64,000 bases of DNA from Atriophallophorus winterbourni (Eukaryota; Platyhelminthes; Trematoda; Plagiorchiida; Microphallidae), in contig JACCGJ010014704.1 in NCBI GenBank assembly GCA_013407085.1, positions 57,802 through 121,801 on the forward strand, written 5' to 3'. Below the pieces are notes generated by a model. It had not been told where the DNA came from, searched no databases, and was given only the letters and a program-made list of their open reading frames with translations. Shown here piece after piece: positions 22,700 to 34,309 of this stretch (position 1 is the first letter of the stretch; each line of letters begins with the position of its first letter). The translations under genes and the position numbers were made by a program.

Positions 22700-24394
22700 A
22701 ATTAAATCTATTGATTTGGTACATAATGTGGTGCTGTTGCTAAGCTGTGTCCATATTGTGAGTAAACATTTCCAGTGTGGAAAAGTGACCTTTTATTTTT
22801 TGAAACGTACGATCGCATGATGAGATTATCTACAAGTTCCATATTTCTGTCTATTTTTAACTGATTCATAAAGAAAATTTCGGAAACATGGTCAAAATTC
22901 TCATAATAATAAATAATTTAATATTGACACTTCATCGGTTAAGTAAATAGCTAAAATTATTCCCATAATTACATTGATTATTACAATTAATTCACCTACA
23001 ACATATTTTATAGAATCTTGTTTTGTGATGGTGTGTGATGTGTGAAAACGTGCGTTCTATTGTTTCGGAATTCGTTATTATTATTCGCATCTGGACACCA
23101 CTCAGAGCAATTTTACAACGTCACACTCTGTTAATGAGTTGACAAAAAATGTTTGCATAAACTAAGCGTAATTAGACCGATTGATCTTTTCATTGATTAC
23201 CAGTTTGATACCATTACAAGTTTAGCAAAGAGTTGAATGTTTCGATGCAATAGATAGAGTGAAAACTATTCTCGTTTGCTGTTATGATTAAACCCTCTTT
23301 TCTGACGGAACATCTGTTTCGGAGAAGAAACGTAAACCAAAGATAGCCATAATCGATTGCTTTAACCGTTAATTTCATTATAATGTTAACTAAATCGGTC
23401 CCATACATATTCCATCATATTCAAACTGTGAATTTATCATACGAAAATTCAGAGAACCAAGCTGCAAAACATATATTGAAAATTCGGAAATCAATGAACA
23501 ACTGGATCGCAATATCCTTGCCCGTATTTCCTCTTTAAAATATGCCTGATGTTCATAACAACATCTGGAAAACGCGAATGCAATTGATCTGCCAATAATA
23601 TTGGAAGATCCCATGACGAATGGCGAAATGTTATTTTGAATTCAATGCCCATTGTGACCAGTCGCGATTCCGCGTACAATCCTTTGATGTTACACTTCAA
23701 AATTTCCACGATGTTTTGAAAGTAGCTTTTAACCTGTTGAGGCAAAATCACAATACTAATTGTTTTGATGCGTATACCACATCAGATTTTATAGATAATT
23801 TATACAAAATGGGTAGCACAAAAAAATTTAGAGTAGAAAAATGAATGTATAGAATCAAATTAATTGATGACGTATTTGTCAGTTGTGTCACACCGACAAA
23901 CGACTGTTTTGATTCGCTATAAGTTGTATTGAATGAAATTACCTCTTGGTCGGAATGCAAAAATTACGCTTAAATCTGAATAGTCGTGCTGCCTCAAATT
24001 ATGCTTAAAAATGTTTCTACTATCAATCTACTAGTATTCTCATCATGTTCTTTCGATACTTCTAATTCCATCAGGTCTACTAGTATTTCACAGCATCTGT
24101 TCACACCAACCTGCGACTTCCTACATACATCTCACAAACTCTACCTTCGTTTGCCAATATATCAGATTCATTTCTTTTCTCGTTTTATTTGTCGATGAAA
24201 TATCGTGGAAACTCTTTTAAACAGCATCTTCCTCCAACTGATAGAATATACAGCTGAAACATAATATTGCCTTTCTTAAGGTCTTATTAACAACCGTTAG
24301 ACTAATTTTCTTGAGAAAATCATCTTCCAACAGAGAAATTTTGAATACGCAATGCAAGATGTAGAATATCGTACCTGTTGTTGTTTTTCTAAGT
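22700..24394. other. No recognised feature
   Basis: No conserved coding or repeat recognised. Overlapping 70-90 residue frames on both strands at 23390-23960 have no motif I recognise. Confidence 0.4.
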
Positions 24395-24584
24395 GTATAC
24401 GAATTTATCAAAGATTTGCGTAAAACTTAATCCTACTTTATCTACTTGATTAGGGCAAACATCCAGAAACCGGTAGTGGTGTGTAAGTGCGGGGAATGTG
24501 AGCAACAGATTAATTTGGTCATCCACGAACGCTTTGAAAGCTTGACCACTAATCACTTTGTGATTCTGCATTTGAAAACCGTGG
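24395..24584 (+). repeat. Family A hammerhead repeat, left part of an array unit
   Basis: Contains a damaged core (CTTGATTA, GGGCAAACATCC, GAAA, CCGGTA, GTGG at about 24445-24479) and the unit's downstream half ending in AACCGTGG. The next bases of the unit (TTTGTTGTAC) are found at 28021, so the unit is split by the Penelope-like element. Confidence 0.8.
24577..24584 (+). repeat. Target-site duplication, left, of the Penelope-like element
   Basis: AACCGTGG, identical to 28013-28020. In uninterrupted units this sequence occurs once (for example ATCGTGG before 28261). Confidence 0.78.
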
Positions 24585-25607
24585 ATTATTGTAGTTTACT
24601 TGAATTTGTTCTTCGAGCTTGCTGAATTTGCATCGGACGTTCGTTGCCAGACTAGGCAACATCTTTAGCGATTGTTGACAAATTGACTGTTCGGAGTGGC
24701 TCTGACGATGGTGTTTGGCCTGACGATCATTCGTCACGTGGTCGCATGTGATTAGCTGCCTTTTCGGTTCTTCATCTCAGTCGCATCGGTGCGTAGATGT
24801 CGTCCAAACTCACATGTTCGTTGATCGATCGTTCACCGGGTTGCAAGGCTTCGATGCACTCTCGTGCTGCTTTGTTGGTAACTCGGCCCAAGATGTGGCA
24901 GTTATGCCAGTCCATCTCGTGATTTTCGTTGTCGAAGTGCGTTGATATGGGACAAATGTTGTCGTGACGTCGTACGGCTAGTCGATGCTCTTGGATTCGA
25001 GTTTGTAGTTTTCGACCTGTTTGCCCGATGTAGTGTTTGTCACATTGCGTGCACTATATTTTGCACACTACGTTTTCTTTTTTATCTCTGGATATTGTAT
25101 CTTTCACTTTTGTGAGCACGTTACGTAGGGTTGCTGTTGGTTTGTGGGCGATAAAAATACCTCGATGTCGTAGGAGTCTTGATGTCATTCTCCAGATGAT
25201 TTTGACGTATGGTAACGGCGCCCGTTGCATAACATCCATCTGCTCTCACCCAGGGTGTGTCGTTAGGCATCTAGGGGTAAAGATTTTCGGGTAAGAGTTC
25301 TTCTGAAATAACTTGTATAGATGTTGTTCTTCCTATTTTGCAGTGTTAGCGTGCTGCAGTGTGTTCTAGCACGCTGAAACAACGTCCGAACGCAGCTTTT
25401 TTGTGTGCTGCTGGGTGATTGCTTTTGAAGTTCAAGATTTGGTCGGTGTAGCTCGGCTTTCTATAGACATTGGTCTGTAGTTCGCCGTTACTCAGTCTGG
25501 TGACTTGCACGTCTAAGAATGGTAATTGACCGCTTGTTTCTTTTTCCATTGTGAACTGTATACCATTGAATACACATTTGAGTAATCGTGAAGTTTCCTC
25601 AAGTCTT
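24585..25607 (-). repeat. Inverted arm of the Penelope-like element (pLTR-like)
   Basis: Minus-strand copy of about 26985-27977. It reads FTMEKETSGQLPFLD (near 25540) through the GIY-YIG region and stops at TTCAAGTAAACTACAA. The arms differ by substitutions and small indels (for example KKAAFGRC in the left arm against KKSCVRTL), so they are not newly copied. Partial inverted or direct terminal copies are normal for Penelope insertions. Confidence 0.85.
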
Positions 25608-28012
25608 GATCACATGAGTGCCTACGGAGAAGAGTTCTACCAAAAAGCGTTCGCTATCGACGACCCATCGATACCCCAAAAGCTCACAAGCTGGCTGAAG
25701 ACAATGGCCGCCGAGCCGTCTGCATATTGATCACAAATGCACATGATCGCTTACGAAAATATACGGAAGTCATTGAGGAAGCAGAAACATATTGCCACCA
25801 ACTACTAAATAAAGATACGCTAGAACAGTTACGACTTGTAATCGCAATCTCGACAGAAACCACCAAGAGAAGAAAACGCCAAAAATTACCGGACAAGCTA
25901 CAGAGACTCACTACAAAACACAGAACAAGAGACCGGGACTGGATAAAGAATATTTAAGATAGACTTCTTACAGACACCGAACAAAAAGTACTGATGCGCG
26001 GCCTAAAATTCAACTGCAAGAACGCAGATCCAGTCGAGTTCCTAGCATTTTTGTAATCAACGATGAAACGGGCTGGCCTAACTTCGGAAACCCAGATTGA
26101 ATGCCGAGAGAAAATCGTATCAATGATGAAAACAAACAACCCCATATCGAACACTTTTGACGAAGAAGAACGTCACGCCCTGAATAAAATAAAGCAAGAC
26201 AAAAAAATTGTAGTTCTACCAGCAGACAAAGGTCGGATGACAGTCGTAATGAACAGAACCGAATATATTGCGAAAGCAGAACAACTTCTCTAGGACACAC
26301 TGACTTATCGGAAAATTGCATCAGCTACAACAGAAAAACTAGAACGAAAAATCATAAATACTCTACAAAAATTGAAGACATTGGGGCGCCTCACAGAGGA
26401 AGAATACATTCGTATGAAACCGAAAGATTCTACGACACCCAGGTTTTACGGACTCCCGAAGATCCACAAAGAAGTTATACCACTTCGTCCAATCGTATCG
26501 CTATCAGGAGCACCCTCATACAAGCTATCCAAAGAATTGAGAGGAAGACTACAATACCTTACCCATGAGTCAGAACACTCAATTCACTCAGCCGAAGAAT
26601 TTCTACAGAAGATCGAAGAAACGAAGTTCCAAGATGACGAAATTATGGTCTCATTCGATGTTGTCGCAATCTTCACCTCGATCGACACCACGCTAGCGAA
26701 GCAAACTGTGGCATCACTTTTGAACGAACGAATGATGGCCGATAGAGAAAGACTTAACAAAGAAGACCTATTGGAATTGCTTGACTTATGCTTTACAAAA
26801 AAATTCACCTTCAACGGACAAGCTTACGAACAAATAAGAGGGAACCCAAATGGCTCACTAATTTCAGGACTAATCGCTGAAATCGTAATCCAGAGGCTCG
26901 AGTAGATCTCTTTACCATTCATACAACCCACACTATGAGTACGCTACGTAGACGATACCTTCGTGATTTTTAAACGATCAAAACTCAACTGTGTATTCAA
27001 TGGTATACAGTTCACAATGGAAAAAGAAACAAGCGGTCAATTACCATTCTTAGACGTGCAAGTCACCAGACTGAGTAACGGCGAACTACAGACCAATGTC
27101 TATAGAAAGCCGAGCTACACCGACCAAATCTTGAACTTCAAAAGCAACCACCCAACAGCACACAAGAAAAGCTGCGTTCGGACGTTGTTTCAGCGTGCTA
27201 GAACACACTGCAGCACGCTAACACTGCAAAAGAGGAAGAACAATATCTACACAAGCTATTCCAGAAGAACACTTACCCGAAAATCTTTACCCGTAGATGC
27301 CTAACGACACGCCCTGGGCGAGAGCAGATGGATGTTATGCAACGGGCGGCGTTACCATACGTCAAAGACATCTCGGAAATGACATCAAGACTCCTACGAC
27401 CTCACGGTATTTTTATCGCCCACAAACCAGCCTCAACCCTAAGTAACGTGCTAACAAAATTGAAAGATACAATACCCAGAGATGAAAAAGAAAACGTAGT
27501 GTGTAAAATATAGTGCACGCAATGCGACAAACACTATATCGGGCAAACAGGTCGAAAACTACAAACTCGAATCCATGAGCATTGACTAGCCGTACGACGT
27601 CACGACACCAAGTCTCTCATATCAACGCACGTCGACAACGAAAATCACGAGATGGACTGCATAACTGCCACATCTTGGCCGAGCTAACATCAAAGCAGCA
27701 TGAGAGGTCATGTTAGCCTGGAACTCCGGCAAACGATCGATCAACGTATATGTGAGCTTGGATGACATCTACGGACGGGTGCGACTGACAAGAAGAACCT
27801 AAAAGGCAGCTAATCACATGCGACCACGTAACGAATGATCGGCAGGCCAAACACCATCGTCAGAGCCACTTCGAACAGTCAATTTGCCAACAATCGCTGA
27901 AGATGTTCCCTAGTCTGGCAACAAAACGGCCGATGCAAACTCAACAAGCTCGGAGAACAAATTCAAGTAAACTACAACAACGACCCGAGCTACAAATATT
28001 CCAAACTATGCT
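24585..28012 (+). mobile_element. Penelope-like retroelement with inverted partial copy
   Basis: A 3428-bp element inserted in a hammerhead repeat. The left arm (24585 to about 25607) is an inverted copy of the element's 3' third; the main body runs plus-strand from about 25612. The body encodes an N-terminal region with ITNAHDRLRKYTE. RT motifs follow: VVLPADKGRMTVVMNRTEY (about 26210), TPRFYGLPKIHK (26430), LRPIVSLSGAPSY (26485), MVSFDVVAIFTSI (26645), GNPNGSLISGL (26842) and the catalytic box YVDDTFVIF (26945-26970). GQLPFLDVQVTRLSNGE and RKPSYTDQILNFKSNHP come next. A GIY-YIG endonuclease closes the element (CDKHYIGQTGRKLQTRIHEH at about 27520-27580, then HVDNENHEMD). About four in-frame stops break it, and some residues after TFVIFKR are deleted. 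RT plus GIY-YIG is diagnostic of Penelope-like elements. Confidence 0.93.
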
Positions 28013-28020
28013 AACCGTGG
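28013..28020 (+). repeat. Target-site duplication, right, of the Penelope-like element
   Basis: AACCGTGG, identical to 24577-24584. Confidence 0.78.
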
Positions 28021-28116
28021 TTTGTTGTACTAACCCTATGTAACAGTGGCATTCAAGTATAACATTGTTTACCATTTATCAACTGTTTTAAAGCTCACTG
28101 AACTTATCTTACTCTC

Positions 28117-28156
28117 TCCATCTGATGACGGCAAACAGCCAGAAACCGGTAGTGGA
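28117..28156 (+). ncRNA. Hammerhead ribozyme core, family A, array unit 1
   Basis: TCCAT, CTGATGA (28122-28128), GGC/GCC stem II around AAACA, GAAA (28142-28145), CCGGTA ending at 28151, then GTGGA. Stem I pairs UCCAU with GUGGA (one G-U). The stem II closing pair is C-A, a mismatch. The cleavage triplet is GUA. All invariant core bases are present. Confidence 0.85.
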
Positions 28157-28357
28157 ATGAAATTTCGGGGTGTGTGAGCAACACATCACTTTGGTCATCC
28201 GTAAGCGCCTTGAATGCTTGACCACGAATCAATTTGTGATTTTGTGTTGAAACATCGTGGTTTGTTGTATGAACCCTATGCAACAATAGCATCCAAGTAT
28301 ACACTTGTGTGTTATTTATCTACTGTTTTAAGGCTTACTGAAACCAATCATACGGTC

Positions 28358-28397
28358 TACACCTGATGAAGGCAAACAGCCAGAAACTGGTAGTGGT
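28358..28397 (+). ncRNA. Hammerhead ribozyme core, family A, array unit 2
   Basis: CACAC-type stem I, CTGATGA at 28363-28369, GGC/GCC stem II, GAAA at 28383-28386, CTGGTA, GTGG. One substitution in stem III (CTGG for CCGG) is still pairable through G-U. Confidence 0.82.
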
Positions 28398-28597
28398 GTG
28401 TAAGTGCGGAGAATGTGAGCATCAGATTGCTTTGGTCATCCATGAGCGCTTTGAGAGCTTGACCACGAATCACTTTGTGATTCTGCATTTGAACGCCTGG
28501 TTTGTTGTACTAACCCTATGTAACAGTGGCATTCAAGTATAACATTGTTTACCATTTAACAACTGTTTCAGGGCTCACTGAATTTAATCTTACTGTC

Positions 28598-28637
28598 TCC
28601 ATCTGACGACGGCAAACAGCCAGAAATCAGTAGTTGA
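28598..28637 (+). ncRNA. Hammerhead ribozyme core, family A, array unit 3 (decayed)
   Basis: CTGACGA (28603-28609) keeps the invariant pattern CUGANGA, and GAAA is intact, but stem III reads TCAGTA and stem I is weakened (GTTG). Probably weak or inactive. Confidence 0.7.
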
Positions 28638-29234
28638 ATGTAATTTCGGAGAATGTGAGCAACGTATCGCAATTATCACATTATGTGTTTTGAAACAGAG
28701 AGACCGATTAATAACTATAAACGTTAAATTTCCTCGTTTGAGGATTGAAGGTTTTAAGCTATAGCTTTTCTTGTTTAGAATTGTGGAATGACTGGTGAAA
28801 ATGTGATGCTCACGATGAAGATATGTCACGTTCATTAGATTGATGTACATCAAATGAATGCGATCAACTTTTATTTCACATAGAAATTAATTTAAATTTG
28901 TTCCCAACTTTCAATAAATTAATCCATCGTCGAGCTTCCAGCAAGACACGAGGTCACAGAAGTATGCATCAAATTCCTAACATCGAATAGAACTGCCGCG
29001 GTTACTTATTTATCAATGGAATGTCTGCTTATTTGAAAATCGCACCAAGCATACGTGGTAAACTTAACAAGTTCAGCTATATTTAAATTAAAGCTTGTCG
29101 ATCATTTTCACACTATATTCAATGTAACCCTCATATACCTAAGATGCCACACTGCTTTGGCCTTGCGGTTTTTAAAAATTTAATCGCAATTTTAATTATC
29201 AAACTTAAATCTTGATTCTGATTATCGTGGGGTT

Positions 29235-29690
29235 GCGAGCGTAGTTAAAATTGGCCATTCATGGACATCATGAGTGCTTGACTAGGAATCACTTGGATGA
29301 TGGGTCAGAACACCGTTTTTAACACCGACCTCAAGGTCAAACGTTGTTTACTACGATTCTGGTGATTCGACGCTCATTAGATCCAATCATATTCTATCCA
29401 CTTGATGACGGCAACCATCTCGTAATTATTTGAAGAGTATAATGGGGATGTTTGAGGAAAGCAGTACTTTGGTTATTACCAAGCTTCTTGAGAACTCACC
29501 GGAAATTGTCGCCGGGGTTTTGCGTTTTAACTTTGAGGTGAGTTATAATTTACTACGGGCTTTAAACGTAACTGTGTTAATAAGCATACTAATGATTCGA
29601 TGCATGATGCTAAAAAATTTATTCTCTGCAACTAATGACGGTAATCGTCCGGAATTCAGTTGTGGAATATCACTGCGGAGGTTGTGAAGA
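29235..29690 (+). repeat. Family A repeat, highly degenerate copies
   Basis: GAGTGCTTGACTAGGAATCA (29271) matches the unit's TTGACCACGAATCA segment. CTTGATGACGGCAACC (29401) and AACTAATGACGGTAATC (29630) are two eroded cores about 230 bases apart. No intact ribozyme. Confidence 0.55.
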
Positions 29691-29699
29691 GCAAAATTC

Positions 29700-30589
29700 A
29701 TTAGATAACTTTAAATTCGCATTAAATTTTATGGAACATTTGTTGAATGCTATTTTACTACGAACTCACCTCTTCACAAATAGTAGTGTGATCAACGTTT
29801 GGTAAACGTATCGTATCAGATTGGAAGGTAAGCACGACTGCTGGAAAACGAAAAAGTGAAACAGAGTGTAATAGATGATAAGAGCAATCGACCAGCAAAA
29901 CGTTGAAAGTTGAGCAAACGAATAAATGGATTGTTTTATCAATTCAATCGAAACAAATAAAAGCACTGTAAGCTTTGAACACCATGAGCATATTATCCGT
30001 ACTGCAACAAGCATGTCACATCTAAAATATGAAGCAAAACTATTGTTCACGTGACGTGTGTTTGAGCTCTGACACTTTTTTGATAAAACTTTCATATACT
30101 TCACCAGATCGGTGTGATTTGTGGCATTGACTTAGAGGTGGTTGAACAATAATCCTTGGTACAGATAAATTGTGAACGTATTTCAGCGAAGCTGGACAGC
30201 TGAACGTGTATTAAATCTCACCGTAAGCTCGGCGAAAAATATAGAAAGCATCTTACTATTTGCTTTTAGCCTGCGTAGCGAGGGTTCAGATATAACTGCG
30301 AGGATCTTCGTTAATTTGACCTCGTGGGAAAGCTTCGCAACGCTCAGCAACGAACGCAGACTAAGCAGAGCGATCGAAGCTTAATCCTTTAAGTAGTCCC
30401 AGAAGCTGTCGAAGCACTTCGTTTGAATGAAGTAATTGTGGCGGACATGCTGTGCATTCTCAAATAAAAGAAGCAACGGTCGACATAAAACATACAATTG
30501 AAACACCCCCAGTATTAGTTAAAGTTTCACAAACAAACGCAGCCGACAATATAGATTACTGTATTACAAAAGTAAAACTTAAAAATGAA
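29700..30589. other. No recognised feature
   Basis: A 112-residue minus frame (29766-30104) and a 70-residue plus frame (30172-30384) have no motif I recognise. Confidence 0.35.
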
Positions 30590-31235
30590 ACTCAAATGAT
30601 GACTCGGTTGGAGTCGGCACAACAGGTATCCTGCACTCCACCCTGGCTACAGAAGGACATCAGCCTTGCAGAGAATATATCATCGGACCATCAAGCTCGT
30701 ACGCGGTTTAAGCACAAACAATACGAAGATCGTATTGCAAGTCTTAATCTATTCGACTTTCGCTACTGCCGTCTTAGAGGTGATTTGATACTTATGTTCA
30801 ATATACTGCATACCCCCAACCATCCCCTAAATCAACTATTCAGGCGACTACCACCCAGAACCAGCCGGAGTCACGACTATACAGTACATATTCCCGACTC
30901 GAGACTAAACTGTCGAAGGTACTTTTATTCTTTACATGTATGCTTTACCTGGAAATACCTACCTTGTAATGTTGCACATTCACCCAACTTGGATATATTC
31001 AAATAGAATTTGGACAATTTCATGTTGACCAATCCAAATTTTGAACCTACATATTTTACACCATAAAAGCTTTGAACTTTGAAACCAGTTTCTGTCCAAT
31101 GGATTTTTACTTGATTCCTAAACTGGTCAGTAAGTAAACAAACCCCTTTTTCTACCCATTTTATTCGTTATTCCCATATTATTCCGTGGTTTTTGTCAAG
31201 CTGTATGCTTTTTAGACCATTAAAATTGAATTGAA
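30590..31235 (+). mobile_element. CR1-like LINE 3' end
   Basis: C-terminal block in a 184-residue frame: WLQKDISLAENI, YEDRIASLNLFDFRYCRLRGD, FNILHTPNHPLNQLF, CRRYFYSLHVCFTWKYLP. The 3' end TTTTAGACCATTAAAATTGA lies at 31210-31229. 5' truncated. Confidence 0.8.
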
Positions 31236-31276
31236 CTAGCCTACATAAGGTTAAAACGACATTTGACGAATTTTTA

Positions 31277-31410
31277 ATGAATTATCCGTTTCCAGACTAC
31301 TTATATACCGTTGAATCTAACTGCTTAACTCACATTTTGAGTTTTACAATAATATGGTTCTCGTTAAACTTGATGCTTTTCAGACCATTAAAAACATTTA
31401 AATACCTTAA
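31277..31410 (+). mobile_element. Second CR1 3' terminus
   Basis: A further TTTTCAGACCATTAAAA tail at about 31377-31393, preceded by sequence like the end of the upstream copy. It is either a separate very short insertion or a local duplication of the CR1 end. Confidence 0.45.
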
Positions 31411-31559
31411 ATTGAATACTGTTGAGGAACAGAACACATATTCGGTGACTATTGTTAGTAGTCAGATTGTTAATTTAACTTGTTCAAAAGAACGTTTTCA
31501 AGCGCTTAAAAAGAAAGGAAATCTGATTAATATATCATATCAAACCATGTAATTGTGTC

Positions 31560-32150
31560 GGCCTGTTTCAAAAGGATGAGACATGAACTCCAGGTTTTGC
31601 TTGTAGAGCATTGTAATACACTTCGCTAACCACATCATGGGGACGAATATTCAATGTTTCAAAATTTTCTTGATTTAAAATGTGTTCGAACGAACGAACC
31701 TAGTCCGCCTTAACAATTTCAGAAACAGCTCCAAAGTAGCTCAATGGTTCACCAACAATATAATTGAAATATAATAAGACGTATTTGTTAAGTCACCGCA
31801 AATACAAATATATTTGACAAACATTGATGGTAAACGCAACTCACCAAAAACTTTTTCATTTTCATTCGGATGAAAGTACGCTGAAAACGGAAAGTGTCAA
31901 AAGTTTCTCTTAAACAGTGGAGATAATTGGAACAAATTCGGATGGAGTTAGTTGTGACTGAAAATTATGCACCTTTCATAAGGAAGGGAATCAAGTAATC
32001 AAGCCCAAAAGGAAAAATTTGGCATCAATTTCGAAAAAAATGTTTTTGTTTATATGCCGTTTATTCTAACTAATAAATCAGCACAAACCCAATGTTCCTG
32101 GGTTAACCCGATTATTCATTTCAATATTCAATTCCTTATATATACATATA
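31560..32150. other. No recognised feature (intergenic or intron)
   Basis: No conserved coding or repeat seen. Confidence 0.35.
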
Positions 32151-32160
32151 TTATACTTAC

Positions 32161-32407
32161 CATAGCAGGGAATATCCAACACATGCCACAGTGTCAATGG
32201 TTGTTCGAATAGACGCATCATGTAATCCTGTAGCAACAAATCCTCAAGTAAGTTCTTGCGATACCTGGGAAGCATCGCTTTTGGAATTCTGACGAGCATA
32301 GCGGAATGTGTTTTCCTTTTTGCTGATAATCGTCTTGAATTCAGACCGAAGCAAGCGTCGTCATTTAGGTTTCTGAAGATTGGTGATGCATGAAGCTTGG
32401 ACAGCAT
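32161..32407 (-). CDS. Candidate internal exon, unknown protein
   Basis: A 247-bp open frame bounded by a good acceptor (AAAATCTCCAG before ATGCTG) and a strong donor (CTATG then GTAAGTA) on the minus strand. It starts in phase 0 and ends in phase 1. It encodes about 82 residues beginning MLSKLHASPIFRNLNDD, with IPKAMLPRYRKNLLEDLLLQ and a FEQPLTLWHVLDIPCYG end. The composition is protein-like and the frame is not matched to any retroelement here. Phase is compatible with the exon ending at 36055, but nearly 4 kb of element-filled sequence separates them, so it could belong to the same gene or to another one. Product not recognised. Confidence 0.55.
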
Positions 32408-32419
32408 CTGGAGATTTTA

Positions 32420-33238
32420 AGCATACAAAAATATGGCATGAAAGTTAAACAAATCGTTACTTTAATGTTTGCGTCCATGTGAGTCAAGGGAGGAGCAAAA
32501 GTAATTCCAATTGTGAGATGCCAGGATTTAATCATGTCCGGAAAAACATTTTTAAGTATATTTCTTTTCTCAAGTATGTGTGTAAGAAGTAATCACTGTG
32601 GGATTCCAGTAAACTATGCTAACACAGTATTACTCAACGTAAAAGAACTTAACTTTTGCTGGAATACCAGAGCAGCTTGTTTAAGTCTGCTTGTAAAACT
32701 AGGCAATTTTCATCAGAGTTGACTTTCGTTCCTATTTTACATCATCGGCGAAAAGAACAAGTTTAGTGCTGAGATTTCTAATAGTCGAGCTTTCAATTGA
32801 TATAAATCGCAAACTGCCATAGAAAATTCTTGCGTAGTAAATGCGTTTTAAAATTCTGAGAAGTAGATCATGTTAAATTCTTTTTTTAGTCAAATCAACC
32901 AACTCGTATTTTTCGTATCGAGATGAATGTAAAAAAATTGTTTAAAATGAACAAATGCCAGCCAACAATTTGCAAGCCTAAACTCCGTGACTGTGTTGTT
33001 AATTGTTTATGTTGTCTTGAAATTTACGTGTAGCTAGGAAGCGGGTAATATTTAATTTAGACCTGGCTTCGGAAACCATACATGTGAACAGACAATGTAT
33101 GCAACTTCTTTTTTCGTTAAAATGATCATTTATCCTCAAGGGTAGATACTAGTTGAAATCATTTGTCCGCGCGAACTAGCAATACATTTGTACAACGAAT
33201 AATCTATATAATATCAATAATAATAATAATAAATTGAC
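32420..33238. other. No recognised feature
   Basis: Probably intronic if the flanking exons belong together. A short TAA microsatellite lies at about 33215-33231. Confidence 0.35.
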
Positions 33239-33350
33239 GAGGATTTAGTGTACCACAAAATAGTGGTCATTTTAATCGTATTGAGTGTTTGACCTGGAAT
33301 CACTCTATTAATCTGTATTTGAACATCGTGGTTTGTTTTACAAACTTAAT
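33239..33350 (+). repeat. Family A repeat fragment
   Basis: TTTGACCTGGAATCACTCT and TTTGAACATCGTGGTTTGTT match the non-ribozyme half of the 240-bp unit. The core is not present. Confidence 0.6.
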
Positions 33351-33829
33351 TTATCGGTAGCTTTGAACTGCAACTTTGTCAGAATTTATATTTCATGCTA
33401 AAATCATGAGGACATTTCATTGTTCAAAATTGTGAGTATATGTCCAGCTGTCAGTGATTGCATTCGATGTGCGCCGTAACATTTCAAAATCACGAATTTG
33501 ATGTCATTTAAAGATAGTTTAGTATAATGAGCAATAGACTTAGGACCTAAAATGTTATCTCAAAGTGCCAAATACTTAATTATTTAGTAAAACTTGATAT
33601 TCCAGATTGATAAATTTATAACTTACATACGAACAATCATTTTTTCGACCTTCGATTGGTATTTGTATTTGAAATTGAAATACTGAAAATTTTTGGACAA
33701 CAAACACAAAATATGAAAGTAATTGAAACGAATAATTTGAGTTCTTTTCAATTTCGTTATTTGAATTGATTCACTTGATATGTACTTAACAGGACAACAT
33801 TACTTTCTCATTAAAAAACGTTTTTGTGG

Positions 33830-33965
33830 GGTGTTTATGTGTTGGAAATGCAAGCAAATATTGAATAATATTTTGTATTAATCAGCTGTTATGCTGTTTA
33901 CGTTTATGCGGTAGAACCAGTAAGATCAGGTTCGATGTGACATTCTCGAAATACTTGGATTCTGA
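33830..33965 (-). repeat. Family B hammerhead repeat, degenerate
   Basis: GGAAATGCAAGCAAAT end, then an eroded minus-strand core (ATGCTGTTTACGTTTATGCG) and the GTAAGATCAGGTTCGATGTG centre. No intact ribozyme. Confidence 0.5.
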
Positions 33966-34309
33966 TCGTAAAATCGATCAAACTACGGGACCGTTTTCTA
34001 TGAGTGAAAAAAACTTCGTAATCAGATTGTTTCAAGATGTTGCATGAAACCGTGTGCTTCTGGTATTTTTCGAGTTCAACGCTTTCTTCACTAATGCCGA
34101 TACAACTAGAGTTTTACAATTGCTAGATGGGCACTGCAATGAGATATTACTATGACTAGTCGTACAAATTTGACGTTTGAACAAATTATTAATGGTGAAT
34201 CAATTCTTGGAACAAACTGAAGGAAGAACTGGAAATTGGTTCGATTAGAATGTCAGTACTAAAGAATATATATTAATGATTTCAAACAAAAGCGCTTAGC
34301 AATACCTAT

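Larger units (their letters stand above)
28021..28680 (+). repeat. Tandem array of the 240-bp family A hammerhead repeat
   Basis: TTTGTTGTAC/T starts at 28021, 28261 and 28501, exactly 240 bases apart. There are two full units and a partial third ending near 28680. Each unit has the order: TTTGTTGTA, ACCCTATGYAACARTRGCAT, a GTTTACCATTTA segment, hammerhead core, a GTGAGCAAC segment, a CTTTGGTCATC segment, TTGACCACGAATCA, TTTGTGATT. No coding potential. Confidence 0.92.

Noticed and set aside
23390..23960. Overlapping 70-86 residue frames on both strands.
   Set aside because: No recognised motif, and frames on both strands of the same DNA argue against coding.
28021..28680. Possible CRISPR-like array because of the exact 240-bp period.
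   Set aside because: The whole unit is repeated, with no unique spacers; eukaryotic context; each unit contains a hammerhead core.
30172..30384. 70-residue plus-strand frame upstream of a CR1 3' end.
   Set aside because: No similarity to CR1 or other motifs seen; left unassigned.
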